Of a DNA stretch of 64,000 bases, positions 36,677-43,739 are shown in pieces. A program made the translations under genes and the position numbers. The notes below the pieces were generated by a model that ran no database searches, was not told where the DNA came from, and worked only from the letters and a program-made list of their open reading frames with translations. The stretch comes from Bacteroidota bacterium (GTDB taxonomy: Bacteria; Bacteroidota; Bacteroidia; Bacteroidales; Tenuifilaceae). The stretch spans positions 48,325 to 112,324 of the forward strand of contig JAKQKB010000080.1 in assembly GCA_029560875.1 (NCBI GenBank). The letters run 5' to 3'. Position 1 is the stretch's first letter, and the number at the start of each line of letters is the position of its first letter.

Positions 36677-37576
36677 ATGATTTATTCAATGAAATCGAAC
36701 ATCAGGTTTTTAATTCTTTTAGTAATTCTTTCGGGTTGTGCTGCAACAAATCAGAATAAGCAACTCAGTAACGATGCAAAATCAGCTATGGCTTCTGGCG
36801 ATTACCAAAAGGCTCTAGCAAATTACGAGAATATTATTGCGCTAAACAAAGCAAATAATAAGGAAACCGACGGTTCCATTTATAACAATGCAGGTATTGC
36901 AGCTTGGAGTTTGCAACAAACCGAAAAAAGTATCGATTACCTAGAGACTGCAATGAAACTATCGGCTTCAACCGACGAAACGTTCTCAACTATTGCAAAA
37001 GCATATAAGAAAGTAGACAACCTATCCAAGGAGATATACAACCTTCAAGAATACGTGGAGCGTTACCCACAAGGTAAGGAAATTGCACCTGTAAGGGCTC
37101 AACTATTCGATGCTTATGTGCGAAGCGAAAACTGGGAGCAAGGTGAGCAACTATGGCCTCTGCTCGACTCTACATCACACAACAATATTCAATACCTTAC
37201 AGGATGCCTGCGTATTAAGCGTAAATTGGAAAAAGTTGACGAGCGCGATAATCTTGCAAAGCAAATTCTTAAAAAGGATAAGAACAATATTGAAGCACTT
37301 GAAACTTTAGCTGAGAAACACTACTATATTGCCGATGAAACCTATGTTAGGGAGATGAAAGCCTACGAGAAAAACAAGACCATGAAGCAGTACAATCAGG
37401 TAACAGAGGCAATAAAACGTGTAAACCAGGATTATAAAACAGCCCGCGACTATTTTGAACGATTATATAAACTAAATCCAAATCCACGTTACGCTAATTT
37501 TCTAGGTAATATCTACACACGTTTCGAGAATAAAGAAAAGGCTAATTACTACTACCGATTGGCTAAGAAAAAGTAG
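36677..37576 (+). CDS. TPR-repeat lipoprotein
   Basis: 299 aa. A lipoprotein signal (MKSNIRFLILLVILSGC, lipobox LSGC) begins at the second Met (36689), so either ATG 36677 or 36689 is the start. The rest is alpha-helical with TPR motifs (AMASGDYQKALANYENIIALN, IYNNAGIAAWSLQQTEKSIDYLETAM, a later pair near 250-295). It is likely held on the inner face of the outer membrane as a scaffold. No partner is evident from its neighbours. Confidence 0.82.
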   Translation: MIYSMKSNIRFLILLVILSGCAATNQNKQLSNDAKSAMASGDYQKALANYENIIALNKANNKETDGSIYNNAGIAAWSLQQTEKSIDYLETAMKLSASTDETFSTIAKAYKKVDNLSKEIYNLQEYVERYPQGKEIAPVRAQLFDAYVRSENWEQGEQLWPLLDSTSHNNIQYLTGCLRIKRKLEKVDERDNLAKQILKKDKNNIEALETLAEKHYYIADETYVREMKAYEKNKTMKQYNQVTEAIKRVNQDYKTARDYFERLYKLNPNPRYANFLGNIYTRFENKEKANYYYRLAKKK

Positions 37577-37615
37577 CGAACAAAATCGTGCATATAAAAT
37601 AATCTGCAAAAACTC

Positions 37616-37645
37616 TTGCTTATTTTGAGCATATGCTTACTTTTG
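37616..37645 (+). promoter_or_regulatory. Promoter of the DUF134-NifX pair
   Basis: TTG (37616-37618), a 19-bp spacer and TACTTTTG (37638-37645) fit the Bacteroidota consensus. The predicted transcript start lies downstream of the ATG at 37633, which supports the ATG at 37666 with a very short leader. Confidence 0.6.
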
Positions 37646-37669
37646 TGTCAGAACAAATTGAGCATATGC
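37625..37669 (+). promoter_or_regulatory. Candidate DUF134 operator: two TTGAGCATATGC direct repeats
   Basis: TTGAGCATATGC occurs at 37625-37636 and 37658-37669, 33 bp (about three helical turns) apart, each containing the palindrome GCATATGC. The pair flanks the -7 box and the second copy contains the start codon. This is a plausible autoregulatory operator for the helix-turn-helix protein encoded here. Confidence 0.5.
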
Positions 37670-37998
37670 CCAGAAATAAATGCCATAGAAAAACCTGCTT
37701 TACACCAGGGGTCACATACTACAAACCTACTGGAATCCCATTAAAATTATTGGACGAAGTTGTTTTAGAGATAGATGAACTAGAGGCGATTCGCCTAGCC
37801 GATGCCGAAGGTTTATACCACGAGGATGCTGCAAAGCAAATGGGTATATCACGTCAAACATTCGGACGTATAGTTGAATCGGCCAGAGGCAAGGTTGCGA
37901 AAGCACTGATTACAGGGAAAGCAATAAAAATCAACTCGTCAACAATTACCGAGAATTGTCAAGAAAGTAGCAATACCTATATATCTAATAATAGTTAA
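37666..37998 (+). CDS. DUF134 family DNA-binding protein
   Basis: 110 aa from ATG 37666; the in-frame ATG at 37633 is upstream of the predicted transcript start. The N-terminal Cys/Pro-rich stretch (PRNKCHRKTCFTPGVTYYKP) and the sigma-like helix-turn-helix (ELEAIRLADAEGLYHEDAAKQMGISRQTFGRIVESARGKVAKAL) are typical of DUF134. The family commonly sits beside NifX/NifB-type iron-molybdenum cofactor proteins, as here (23 bp to the next gene). It probably regulates its own pair; the signal is unknown, though two Cys near the N-terminus could bind metal. Confidence 0.88.
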   Translation: MPRNKCHRKTCFTPGVTYYKPTGIPLKLLDEVVLEIDELEAIRLADAEGLYHEDAAKQMGISRQTFGRIVESARGKVAKALITGKAIKINSSTITENCQESSNTYISNNS

Positions 37999-38009
37999 AC
38001 AAAATTTAC

Positions 38010-38014
38010 GGAGG
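38010..38014 (+). promoter_or_regulatory. Shine-Dalgarno sequence of the NifX-like gene
   Basis: GGAGG lies 7 bp before the ATG at 38022, unusually strong for this window. It suggests efficient translation of the second gene of the pair. Confidence 0.6.
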
Positions 38015-38021
38015 ATTAACA

Positions 38022-38396
38022 ATGAAAATAGCAGTTCCAACACGCAACAATTTTGTTGACGAACATTTTGGCCATTGCGAGTACTATACTGTGTATAGCA
38101 TTAATGAGGGCAAAGTTGATAAAAAAGAGATTCTTGAATCGCCTCAGGGCTGTGGATGCAAATCGAACATAGCATCTGTTCTCAAGGAAATGAATGTAAC
38201 CACCATGCTTGCTGGCAACATGGGCGCAGGCGCACAGAACGTTTTAGGTATGCATGGCATCAGCGTTGTAAGAGGTTGCAACGGTAACGTAGATGAGGTT
38301 GTTAAACAGTACCTAGCAGGAAGCATTTCAGATTCTGGTGCGTCGTGCTCTCATCATCACGGACACGGCTCCGATGGGCATGTTTGCAATCATTAA
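38022..38396 (+). CDS. NifX/NifB-like dinitrogenase Fe-Mo cofactor-binding domain protein
   Basis: 124 aa. The small RNase-H-like domain (about 1-105) has MKIAVPTRNNFVDEHFGHCEYYTVY and TMLAGNMGAGAQNVLGMHGISVVRGC, with Cys residues in QGCGCKS. The tail is rich in His and Cys (SCSHHHGHGSDGHVCNH) and should bind metal. Members carry Fe-S or Fe-Mo-S clusters; many are found in organisms without nitrogenase, and no nif gene is present here. It is co-transcribed with the DUF134 regulator. The exact role is unknown. Confidence 0.9.
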   Translation: MKIAVPTRNNFVDEHFGHCEYYTVYSINEGKVDKKEILESPQGCGCKSNIASVLKEMNVTTMLAGNMGAGAQNVLGMHGISVVRGCNGNVDEVVKQYLAGSISDSGASCSHHHGHGSDGHVCNH

Positions 38397-38403
38397 ATGA
38401 AAA

Positions 38404-38464
38404 TGTCATTTAGAACGAAGTGAGAAATCTAGTTTAAAGATTTTTCGCTTCGCTCAAAATGACA
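38404..38464. repeat. Long imperfect hairpin (TGTCATTT...AAATGACA element)
   Basis: Two 27-base arms (38404-38430 and 38438-38464) pair at 23 positions around a 7-base loop. The arm (TGTCATTT.GA.CGAAG.GA) is like a dispersed palindromic repeat that I recall from many Bacteroidota genomes. It lies between two convergent genes (stops at 38396 and 38483) and could end transcription from both sides. Confidence 0.8.
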
Positions 38465-38482
38465 GTTAATCAACAGGAAATT

Positions 38483-38986
38483 CTAAGTGAATATTATTTG
38501 AGTTCCCTCACCGGCAGCCAACTCATAGAATTGACCAATGGTAATAATATCCTTAACGTGCTCGCTAAAGTCTTCCTTCTTCAGTTTAAACATTTCAACG
38601 GCTAATTTACAGGCATAAATTTCACCTCCGCCGGCGGTAATCAACTCAAGAAATTCATCAACAGGAGGAATATCTAACTTCTCCATTTGGCTCTTCATCA
38701 TAGCAGAAACGCCAGCCTCAACACCAGGAAGTATTCCAAGTATTGTAGGGAAGGGTAATCCGCCCGGCATTCTCATACCAGGATTACCAACTGTTCCGGT
38801 GTGAAGTTTCTTCATTTGTTTTTTGGTAATAGCATCAAGCCCAAAGAATGTAAAAAACACCTTCGCCTCAATACCCTCCATTACTGCACCATTTGCCATT
38901 ACAAGGGCAGCATAAACGTCCTCTATGCTTGCTTTGGCGCAAATTATCATCACCTTTTTTATAGGGTGGTCAATTGTATTTGCCAT
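38483..38986 (-). CDS. DsrE-family protein (DsrE2-like)
   Basis: 167 aa of the DsrE/DsrF-like fold. It contains KVMIICAKASIEDVYAALVMANGAVM, EAKVFFTFFGLDAI, a Met/Gly/Pro-rich loop (GNPGMRMPGGLPFPTILGILPG) and IYACKLAVEMF, whose Cys aligns with the sulfur-carrying Cys of the family. DsrE-like proteins pass persulfide sulfur to TusE/DsrC-type carriers, and such a carrier is encoded directly upstream. It is the last gene of the four-gene sulfur operon (43-bp gap). It is cytosolic and possibly membrane-associated through the loop. Confidence 0.88.
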   Translation of the reverse strand: MANTIDHPIKKVMIICAKASIEDVYAALVMANGAVMEGIEAKVFFTFFGLDAITKKQMKKLHTGTVGNPGMRMPGGLPFPTILGILPGVEAGVSAMMKSQMEKLDIPPVDEFLELITAGGGEIYACKLAVEMFKLKKEDFSEHVKDIITIGQFYELAAGEGTQIIFT

Positions 38987-39029
38987 ATCTTTTCTTTTTA
39001 CAGGTTTTAATATTTATTGGAGAATGTGA

Positions 39030-39341
39030 TTATACACAACTCGAAGGCTTTGCTATTCCCGCAATTCTACTTGCTTTTTTCAGCGGTGCACCAGGGAATA
39101 AATCGTAGAACCCTTTGGTATCAACCACACCCGATTTACCAATGGAGCGAATTGTTAATGCCTCACCCTTTAAGGTTTTCTCTCGGATAAAATCAATCAC
39201 AGCATAGTGCTTGTCGGTAATATCAATACCTTCTTCCTTTGCAATTTCTGCTGCAATTTCCTTTGTCCATTGACTAGCATCGGTTAAATAACCATCATCG
39301 GTAACACTAACCGATTTTCCTGCATAAATTTTCTCTGCCAT
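39030..39341 (-). CDS. tusE: TusE/DsrC-family sulfur carrier (single-Cys type)
   Basis: 103 aa with the DsrC/TusE fold (DGYLTDASQWTKEIA, EEGIDITDKHYAVIDFIRE, FYDLFPGAPLKKASRIAGIAKPSSCV). The penultimate Cys102 carries the persulfide. The second Cys of true DsrC, 11 residues earlier, is Ser91 here. By the established DsrC/TusE distinction this is the TusE type, which relays sulfur instead of forming the DsrC trisulfide. It lies between DUF1641 and DsrE genes in a sulfide-oxidising context, so the sulfur may go to tRNA thiolation or to another acceptor. Confidence 0.9.
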   Translation of the reverse strand: MAEKIYAGKSVSVTDDGYLTDASQWTKEIAAEIAKEEGIDITDKHYAVIDFIREKTLKGEALTIRSIGKSGVVDTKGFYDLFPGAPLKKASRIAGIAKPSSCV

Positions 39342-39366
39342 AGCTCATTATTTTATTGATTCAACA

Positions 39367-40035
39367 TTATTTTTTCTTACCAAGTTCTGCTAAAACACGA
39401 AGTGTGAACGATAAAGTTCTGCGAACTTCTGGCTTGTTCATTTCGCGGGCTAACTTGAATAGCGATTTATTATCAATTTTCTCATCCATTTGCATAGTGG
39501 AGAGCATTGCTGTTAGGTTGCTCAACGCATTCAAAGTTTGAGGTTGAGTCACATTCCTAATAATGCTTGCAATTGCAGGCATATTCTCTCGTAACCTAGC
39601 AATATCATCCTCGGTTACAGATTCCTTGAATTCAGCAGCAAGTAATCCTAGCTGTTTAAAGTACGAGAAGTAACCTTTCTCTTCAAGAGTTCCCAATGTT
39701 TTGGTAAATGCAATACCAGCATCGTGAACTACCGGGCCAATATCGTTGAGGAAATCCATAAGGCTTTCCATCATATCCATCAACTCTCCAAAAGTCTTAA
39801 CATTCCTGAGTATTTTGAAGATAAGGTACTTTATATCCTCACCATCTACCTTAATGTTTTGAACGGCTAACTCGTCCACTGCGGTTTGGAAAGCGTCTTT
39901 ACCAACAATTGCAAGGTCTTCAACCAAATCCTCAACAACTTCGGCACTACGCTGCTGCTTGGCTAGCATCTCCAGAATTAAATCCATTTTCCGATTTAAC
40001 TCGTCAATCTGTTGCTGTATGTTACTATCTGCCAT
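39367..40035 (-). CDS. DUF1641 protein
   Basis: 222 aa, mostly helical. An N-terminal coiled coil (about 5-35, IDELNRKMDLILEMLAKQQ) is followed by the DUF1641 core (FGELMDMMESLMDFLNDIGPVVHDAGIAF, LGLLAAEFKESVTEDD). The family is regularly found beside SQR-like flavoproteins, formate dehydrogenases and sulfur-relay genes, but its function is not known. It is the second gene of the sulfur operon, 13 bp after the flavoprotein. A structural or docking role at the membrane flavoprotein is only a guess. Confidence 0.85.
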   Translation of the reverse strand: MADSNIQQQIDELNRKMDLILEMLAKQQRSAEVVEDLVEDLAIVGKDAFQTAVDELAVQNIKVDGEDIKYLIFKILRNVKTFGELMDMMESLMDFLNDIGPVVHDAGIAFTKTLGTLEEKGYFSYFKQLGLLAAEFKESVTEDDIARLRENMPAIASIIRNVTQPQTLNALSNLTAMLSTMQMDEKIDNKSLFKLAREMNKPEVRRTLSFTLRVLAELGKKK

Positions 40036-40048
40036 AACAACTGTGTTT

Positions 40049-41278
40049 TTATTGTTCTTTACCAGCCATTGTCATTTGCGATTCCAGCGGTAACTCTTTA
40101 CCTTTTAGGAGTAAGTGCCAGTATATCCAACGAAACATTACTTTGCCGTAGTGGTTTATTCGCGTATTTTTAAGCAAGCCAAAAGGTCCCATGCCTGGTA
40201 GATGATAGGTTCCGGGAAGCGGCTCTGTTTCATAGTTAAAATCGATAAGCGAGCCCTTGCCAAAACCAGTTTCGATGTAACAGTTGGAGTGTCCATCGAA
40301 CTTTGCCAATAGTGGACGACCCTCAATTGCCGACATCATATTCTCGAAAAGAATTTCCGAAGCGAAGTGTACTACCGAGCCTGCCTTTGAGGTTGGAATA
40401 TTACTTGCATCGCCAAGAACAAAGATATTCTCCCAGTTATCGGAGCGTAATGTATGCTTGTTGGTTGCAACATAGTTTAAATCATCACCCATTCCGCTGC
40501 GTGCAATAAAGTCGGCACCCATATTTACAGGAACAATTGTTAACAGGTCAAATGGCAACTCACGTCCATCGTACGAAACAAGTTTCTTATTTTCATCATC
40601 AACCCGCTCAAGGTAAAAATCGGGAACAATCTGAATATTCTTCTCCTTCAATAGTTCGCCAAGCATTTTGGTTGCTTTAGGCTTTGTGAATGCTCCTGAT
40701 AATGGTGTGGAATAAATAATATTCACCTTATCACGAATTCCTTTTTTCACAAAAAACTCATCGGCAAGGAATGCAAACTCAAGCGGTGCAACAGGGCACT
40801 TAAATGGTAACTCAGCAATATTGATAACCATGTTACCACCTTCCCATGTTTTTAGGAAATTATGAAGAGCAATAGTTCCCTCGTGGGTATAAAAATCGAA
40901 AATGCTCTTTCGCCACTCTCTTCCTTGTAATCCTGGAGTTTCAGACGGCTTTATATGTGTGCCCGATGCTACAATTAGAAAGTCATAGTTAAGAGTTTGA
41001 CCATTTGTTAAGTAAACCTTGTTGCTGTCGGGTTCAACCCTATCAATTTCATTAATAATAAATTTTACCCCAGCAGGAATAAAAGCAGCCTTGGACTTTA
41101 CCACATCGTTTTTACAATAAATTCCAAAGGGAATAAACAGAAAACCAGGTTGATAGTAATGGTTGGGCTCTTTATCGACAATGGTTATATCCCATTCATC
41201 GCGCTCTAAAGCCTTACGTAACTTATTGGCCATTATTGTACCTCCAGTACCAGCACCAAGAATTACAATTCTTTTCAT
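40049..41278 (-). CDS. Sulfide:quinone oxidoreductase-like flavoprotein
   Basis: 409 aa. The FAD motif is GAGTGGT (8-14), the second dinucleotide region lies around VASGTHIKPS (103-112), and FVLGDASNIPTSKAG (286-300) binds FAD. Cys161 sits in the SQR motif FKCPVAP and Cys333 in DGHSNCY; no Cys is seen near residue 128, where classical SQR has its first one. A C-terminal amphipathic stretch (KVMFRWIYWHLLLKGKELP) would anchor it to the membrane. It probably oxidises sulfide or a persulfide and reduces quinone. It is the first gene of the operon, with an FNR box upstream. Confidence 0.86.
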   Translation of the reverse strand: MKRIVILGAGTGGTIMANKLRKALERDEWDITIVDKEPNHYYQPGFLFIPFGIYCKNDVVKSKAAFIPAGVKFIINEIDRVEPDSNKVYLTNGQTLNYDFLIVASGTHIKPSETPGLQGREWRKSIFDFYTHEGTIALHNFLKTWEGGNMVINIAELPFKCPVAPLEFAFLADEFFVKKGIRDKVNIIYSTPLSGAFTKPKATKMLGELLKEKNIQIVPDFYLERVDDENKKLVSYDGRELPFDLLTIVPVNMGADFIARSGMGDDLNYVATNKHTLRSDNWENIFVLGDASNIPTSKAGSVVHFASEILFENMMSAIEGRPLLAKFDGHSNCYIETGFGKGSLIDFNYETEPLPGTYHLPGMGPFGLLKNTRINHYGKVMFRWIYWHLLLKGKELPLESQMTMAGKEQ

Positions 41279-41279
41279 T

Positions 41280-41322
41280 ATATTTGAGTTTAGTTTTTAC
41301 TATTTATTTTATACTCAAATAT
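41280..41322. promoter_or_regulatory. Inverted repeat directly upstream of the SQR-like gene
   Basis: Perfect 10-bp arms ATATTTGAGT (41280-41289) and ACTCAAATAT (41313-41322) are separated by 23 bp, starting 1 bp before the start codon. It may be a leader hairpin that affects translation or a second operator. Confidence 0.4.
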
Positions 41323-41373
41323 CTGTTTTTTAGTTTAATATTGTAGTTATTTAGCGCTTGTTAAAAATCAAAG

Positions 41374-41387
41374 TTGATATATATCAA
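41374..41387. promoter_or_regulatory. Perfect FNR box between the SQR operon and the FNR-like gene
   Basis: TTGATATATATCAA matches the FNR consensus TTGATnnnnATCAA without mismatch. It is centred 18 bp before the regulator's ATG, suggesting autoregulation, and about 102 bp before the SQR start, a distance that permits activation. Confidence 0.75.
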
Positions 41388-41398
41388 AATAGGTAGAT

Positions 41399-42097
41399 AT
41401 GATAGGAGATGCTTGTCCCGGTTCTAAGTGTGCTGATTGTGGCTTTAGGTCAGCGGTTTTTGCTTCGCTAAATACTGGACAACTCGAAATGCTTACTAAT
41501 GGAAAAACATTCAACGCAGTAAAAAAAGGCGCTACGATATGCAAGCAAGGCGATGAGATTAAAGCATTTATTTTCTTGAGAGTTGGTCTGGCCAAATTGG
41601 TTAGGAACACACCCGATGGGCGAGAACAAATTGTTGGTATCGCTACTCCTAATGATTTTGTGGGTTTACTAAGTCTTTTTTCCTCTAAAATTTACCAGTA
41701 CTCAATAATTGCTATTGAAGATTCTGAGTACTGTAGCGTAGATTACAGTATGGTCATGGACTTGATTAGAGGCAATGGTATTTTTGCGCAAAGTTTACTG
41801 GAGAAAATATCTCACGTCTCGGATATTTTAATCAACACACGTCTCGATTTAGATTTACGACAACTACGTGGCAGGGTTGCCTTTATAATATGCTATTTTG
41901 CTACCGAGGTTTACGGTACTACAAAATTCAACCTCCCAATTTCCAGGAAGGAAATAGCGGAGTTAATTGATATGCGGGTTGAAAACGTTGTCCGAATTCT
42001 CTCTGAACTCCGGAGGGACAATATTATTAGGATAGAAGGAACTACAATTGAAATTCTAGACCCAGAAAAACTTAAATGGATAAAAGTGCACGGATAA
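41399..42097 (+). CDS. FNR-like Crp-family regulator with candidate [4Fe-4S] cysteines
   Basis: 232 aa. N-terminal Cys6, Cys11 and Cys14 (CPGSKCADC) plus Cys112 parallel the cluster ligands of E. coli FNR (three near the N-terminus, one about 93-98 residues later). The cyclic-nucleotide-type beta-roll (about 30-120), dimer helix (about 125-150) and HTH (about 176-205, ISRKEIAELIDMRVENVVRIL) are clear. In the recognition helix Glu194 and Arg198 occupy the positions by which FNR reads TTGAT, and a perfect TTGAT...ATCAA box lies just upstream. It is inferred to be an oxygen- or NO-sensing regulator of the divergent sulfur operon and of itself. Confidence 0.9.
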   Translation: MIGDACPGSKCADCGFRSAVFASLNTGQLEMLTNGKTFNAVKKGATICKQGDEIKAFIFLRVGLAKLVRNTPDGREQIVGIATPNDFVGLLSLFSSKIYQYSIIAIEDSEYCSVDYSMVMDLIRGNGIFAQSLLEKISHVSDILINTRLDLDLRQLRGRVAFIICYFATEVYGTTKFNLPISRKEIAELIDMRVENVVRILSELRRDNIIRIEGTTIEILDPEKLKWIKVHG

Positions 42098-42100
42098 CCG

Positions 42101-42850
42101 CTATAACCCTTTAATTTTCCTTGTTAACTCCGATGAAAAAACAAAGTCGTTAAGTTCCTTGTTATCGCTATCAAGTATTTCTGCGCTGGTACCTTCCCAC
42201 CACTTCTTACCCTCGTAAATATATATCACCTTATCGCCCATGCTCATTACTGAGTTCATATCGTGAGTGTTCACAATTGTGGTGATATTGTACTCAACGG
42301 TAATCTCTTTAATCAGTTCATCAATCACTACCGACGTTCTTGGGTCGAGGCCAGAGTTAGGCTCATCGCAGAATAAAAATTCAGGGTTTAGGGCAATGGC
42401 ACGGGCAATGGCGACACGCTTCTTCATACCACCACTAATTTCTGCAGGGAATAGATGATTTGAGTTGATAATATTAACCCTATTTAAGCAAAAGTTTACC
42501 CTATCAAGCTTTTCCTCCTTAGTCATATCGGTAAACATGTCGAGCGGGAACATAACATTCTCCTCAACAGTGGAAGAGTCGAACAAAGCAGATCCCTGAA
42601 AAAGCATACCCATCTTTTTACGGATTTCCTTTTTGCCGCTGAAGTTGAGTTTGTTGAAAAGTATGTCGTTGAAATAAATTTCACCTTCATTAATATCGTG
42701 CAAGCCAACAATGCTTTTTAAAAGAACGGTTTTCCCAGAACCACTCTGACCAATGATAAGGTTGGTTTTGCCCTTCTCAAAAACTGCACTGATATCGCTT
42801 AAAACTTCGCGACCTTCAAACGACTTGCTAACATGGTTAAGCGTTATCAT
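42101..42850 (-). CDS. mlaF: MlaF-like ABC transporter ATP-binding protein
   Basis: 249 aa. Walker A GQSGSGKT lies at residues 34-41, the signature ISGGMKKRVAIARA near 140, Walker B FLFCDEPNSGLDP near 160 and a switch His in VNTHDMNS. The ISGGM signature and NSGLDP are typical of the MCE/Mla phospholipid-transport ATPases. It overlaps the permease gene by 4 bp (ATGA). No MlaD/MCE substrate-binding gene follows; the next gene downstream is convergent, 3 bp away. Confidence 0.9.
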   Translation of the reverse strand: MITLNHVSKSFEGREVLSDISAVFEKGKTNLIIGQSGSGKTVLLKSIVGLHDINEGEIYFNDILFNKLNFSGKKEIRKKMGMLFQGSALFDSSTVEENVMFPLDMFTDMTKEEKLDRVNFCLNRVNIINSNHLFPAEISGGMKKRVAIARAIALNPEFLFCDEPNSGLDPRTSVVIDELIKEITVEYNITTIVNTHDMNSVMSMGDKVIYIYEGKKWWEGTSAEILDSDNKELNDFVFSSELTRKIKGL

Positions 42851-43587
42851 GATAGTAGTAATTGAGTTAATATAAGGTTAAAAAGCAAAACAAAAACACT
42901 ACTCATAACAACGGCCCTAGTGCTGGCCTGGCCAACCTCTAACGAGCCTCCCTGAACCCTGTACCCATAAAAAGCTGAAATTGTAGTAATTAAAAAAGCA
43001 AATACAATGGTTTTAATAATGGCGTAAGTTATATAGTAGGGAATAAAAGCATACCGAATACCTTCAATATACGATTGTGTCGTTACTACTCCTGTAAAAA
43101 CTCCAACCGACCACCCCCCTATTATTCCAATAACAATGCTAAGCATAGTAAGGAACGGGTTAAAAAGAATGGTAGCCACAATCTTAGGTAGAATTAAATA
43201 GCTGGCAGAGTTAACACCCATTATTTCCAGCGCATCAATCTGCTCTGTAACGCGCATTGTTCCAAGTTCTGAAGCAATATTTGAACCCACCTTTCCTGCA
43301 AGTATAAGTCCAATAATTGTAGATGAAAACTCAAGAAGTATACTATCTCTAGCAGCCAAACCTATTAAATACTCAGGTAAAAATGGATTCTCAGTATTAT
43401 AAGCCGTTTGAAGAGTAATAACTGCGCCCATAAAAGCAGATATTATAGCTACAATCCCAATAGAGTGTATTCCTAACTTATCAATCTCCTTAACAATTAA
43501 GGAATAATAAATTTTGCCTCTTTCTGGTTTTGTGAAAACCTTAACCAAAAGCAAAATATACTCCCCAAATAAATGAAATATCTTCAT
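42847..43587 (-). CDS. mlaE: MlaE-family permease (phospholipid/retrograde transport type)
   Basis: 246 aa with about five membrane helices and the MlaE signature (IIGLILAGKVGSNIASELGTMRVTEQIDALEIMGVN, about 95-130), including the coupling-helix EQIDALE motif that contacts MlaF. It works with the ATPase encoded next to maintain outer-membrane lipid asymmetry or to move other lipids. The start is ATG 43587. A possible -7 element (minus-strand TATTTTTG, 43627-43620) lies 32 bp upstream. Confidence 0.92.
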   Translation of the reverse strand: MKIFHLFGEYILLLVKVFTKPERGKIYYSLIVKEIDKLGIHSIGIVAIISAFMGAVITLQTAYNTENPFLPEYLIGLAARDSILLEFSSTIIGLILAGKVGSNIASELGTMRVTEQIDALEIMGVNSASYLILPKIVATILFNPFLTMLSIVIGIIGGWSVGVFTGVVTTQSYIEGIRYAFIPYYITYAIIKTIVFAFLITTISAFYGYRVQGGSLEVGQASTRAVVMSSVFVLLFNLILTQLLLS

Positions 43588-43739
43588 ATCAATACTATAT
43601 TACTTCTCATATCTCAGTACAAAAATATGGATAATTATGTACTAATTCGATATTAGCGAATGTTATCTCAAAGGTAATGTTTGATTTTTATTGAAGATAA
43701 AAATTGAGTAGGTTTGCAGTTTATTTTAAAAATTAACGC

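Noticed and set aside
38022..38396. Evidence for nitrogen fixation from the NifX-like gene
   Set aside because: No nif gene is present; this domain is common in non-fixing anaerobes.
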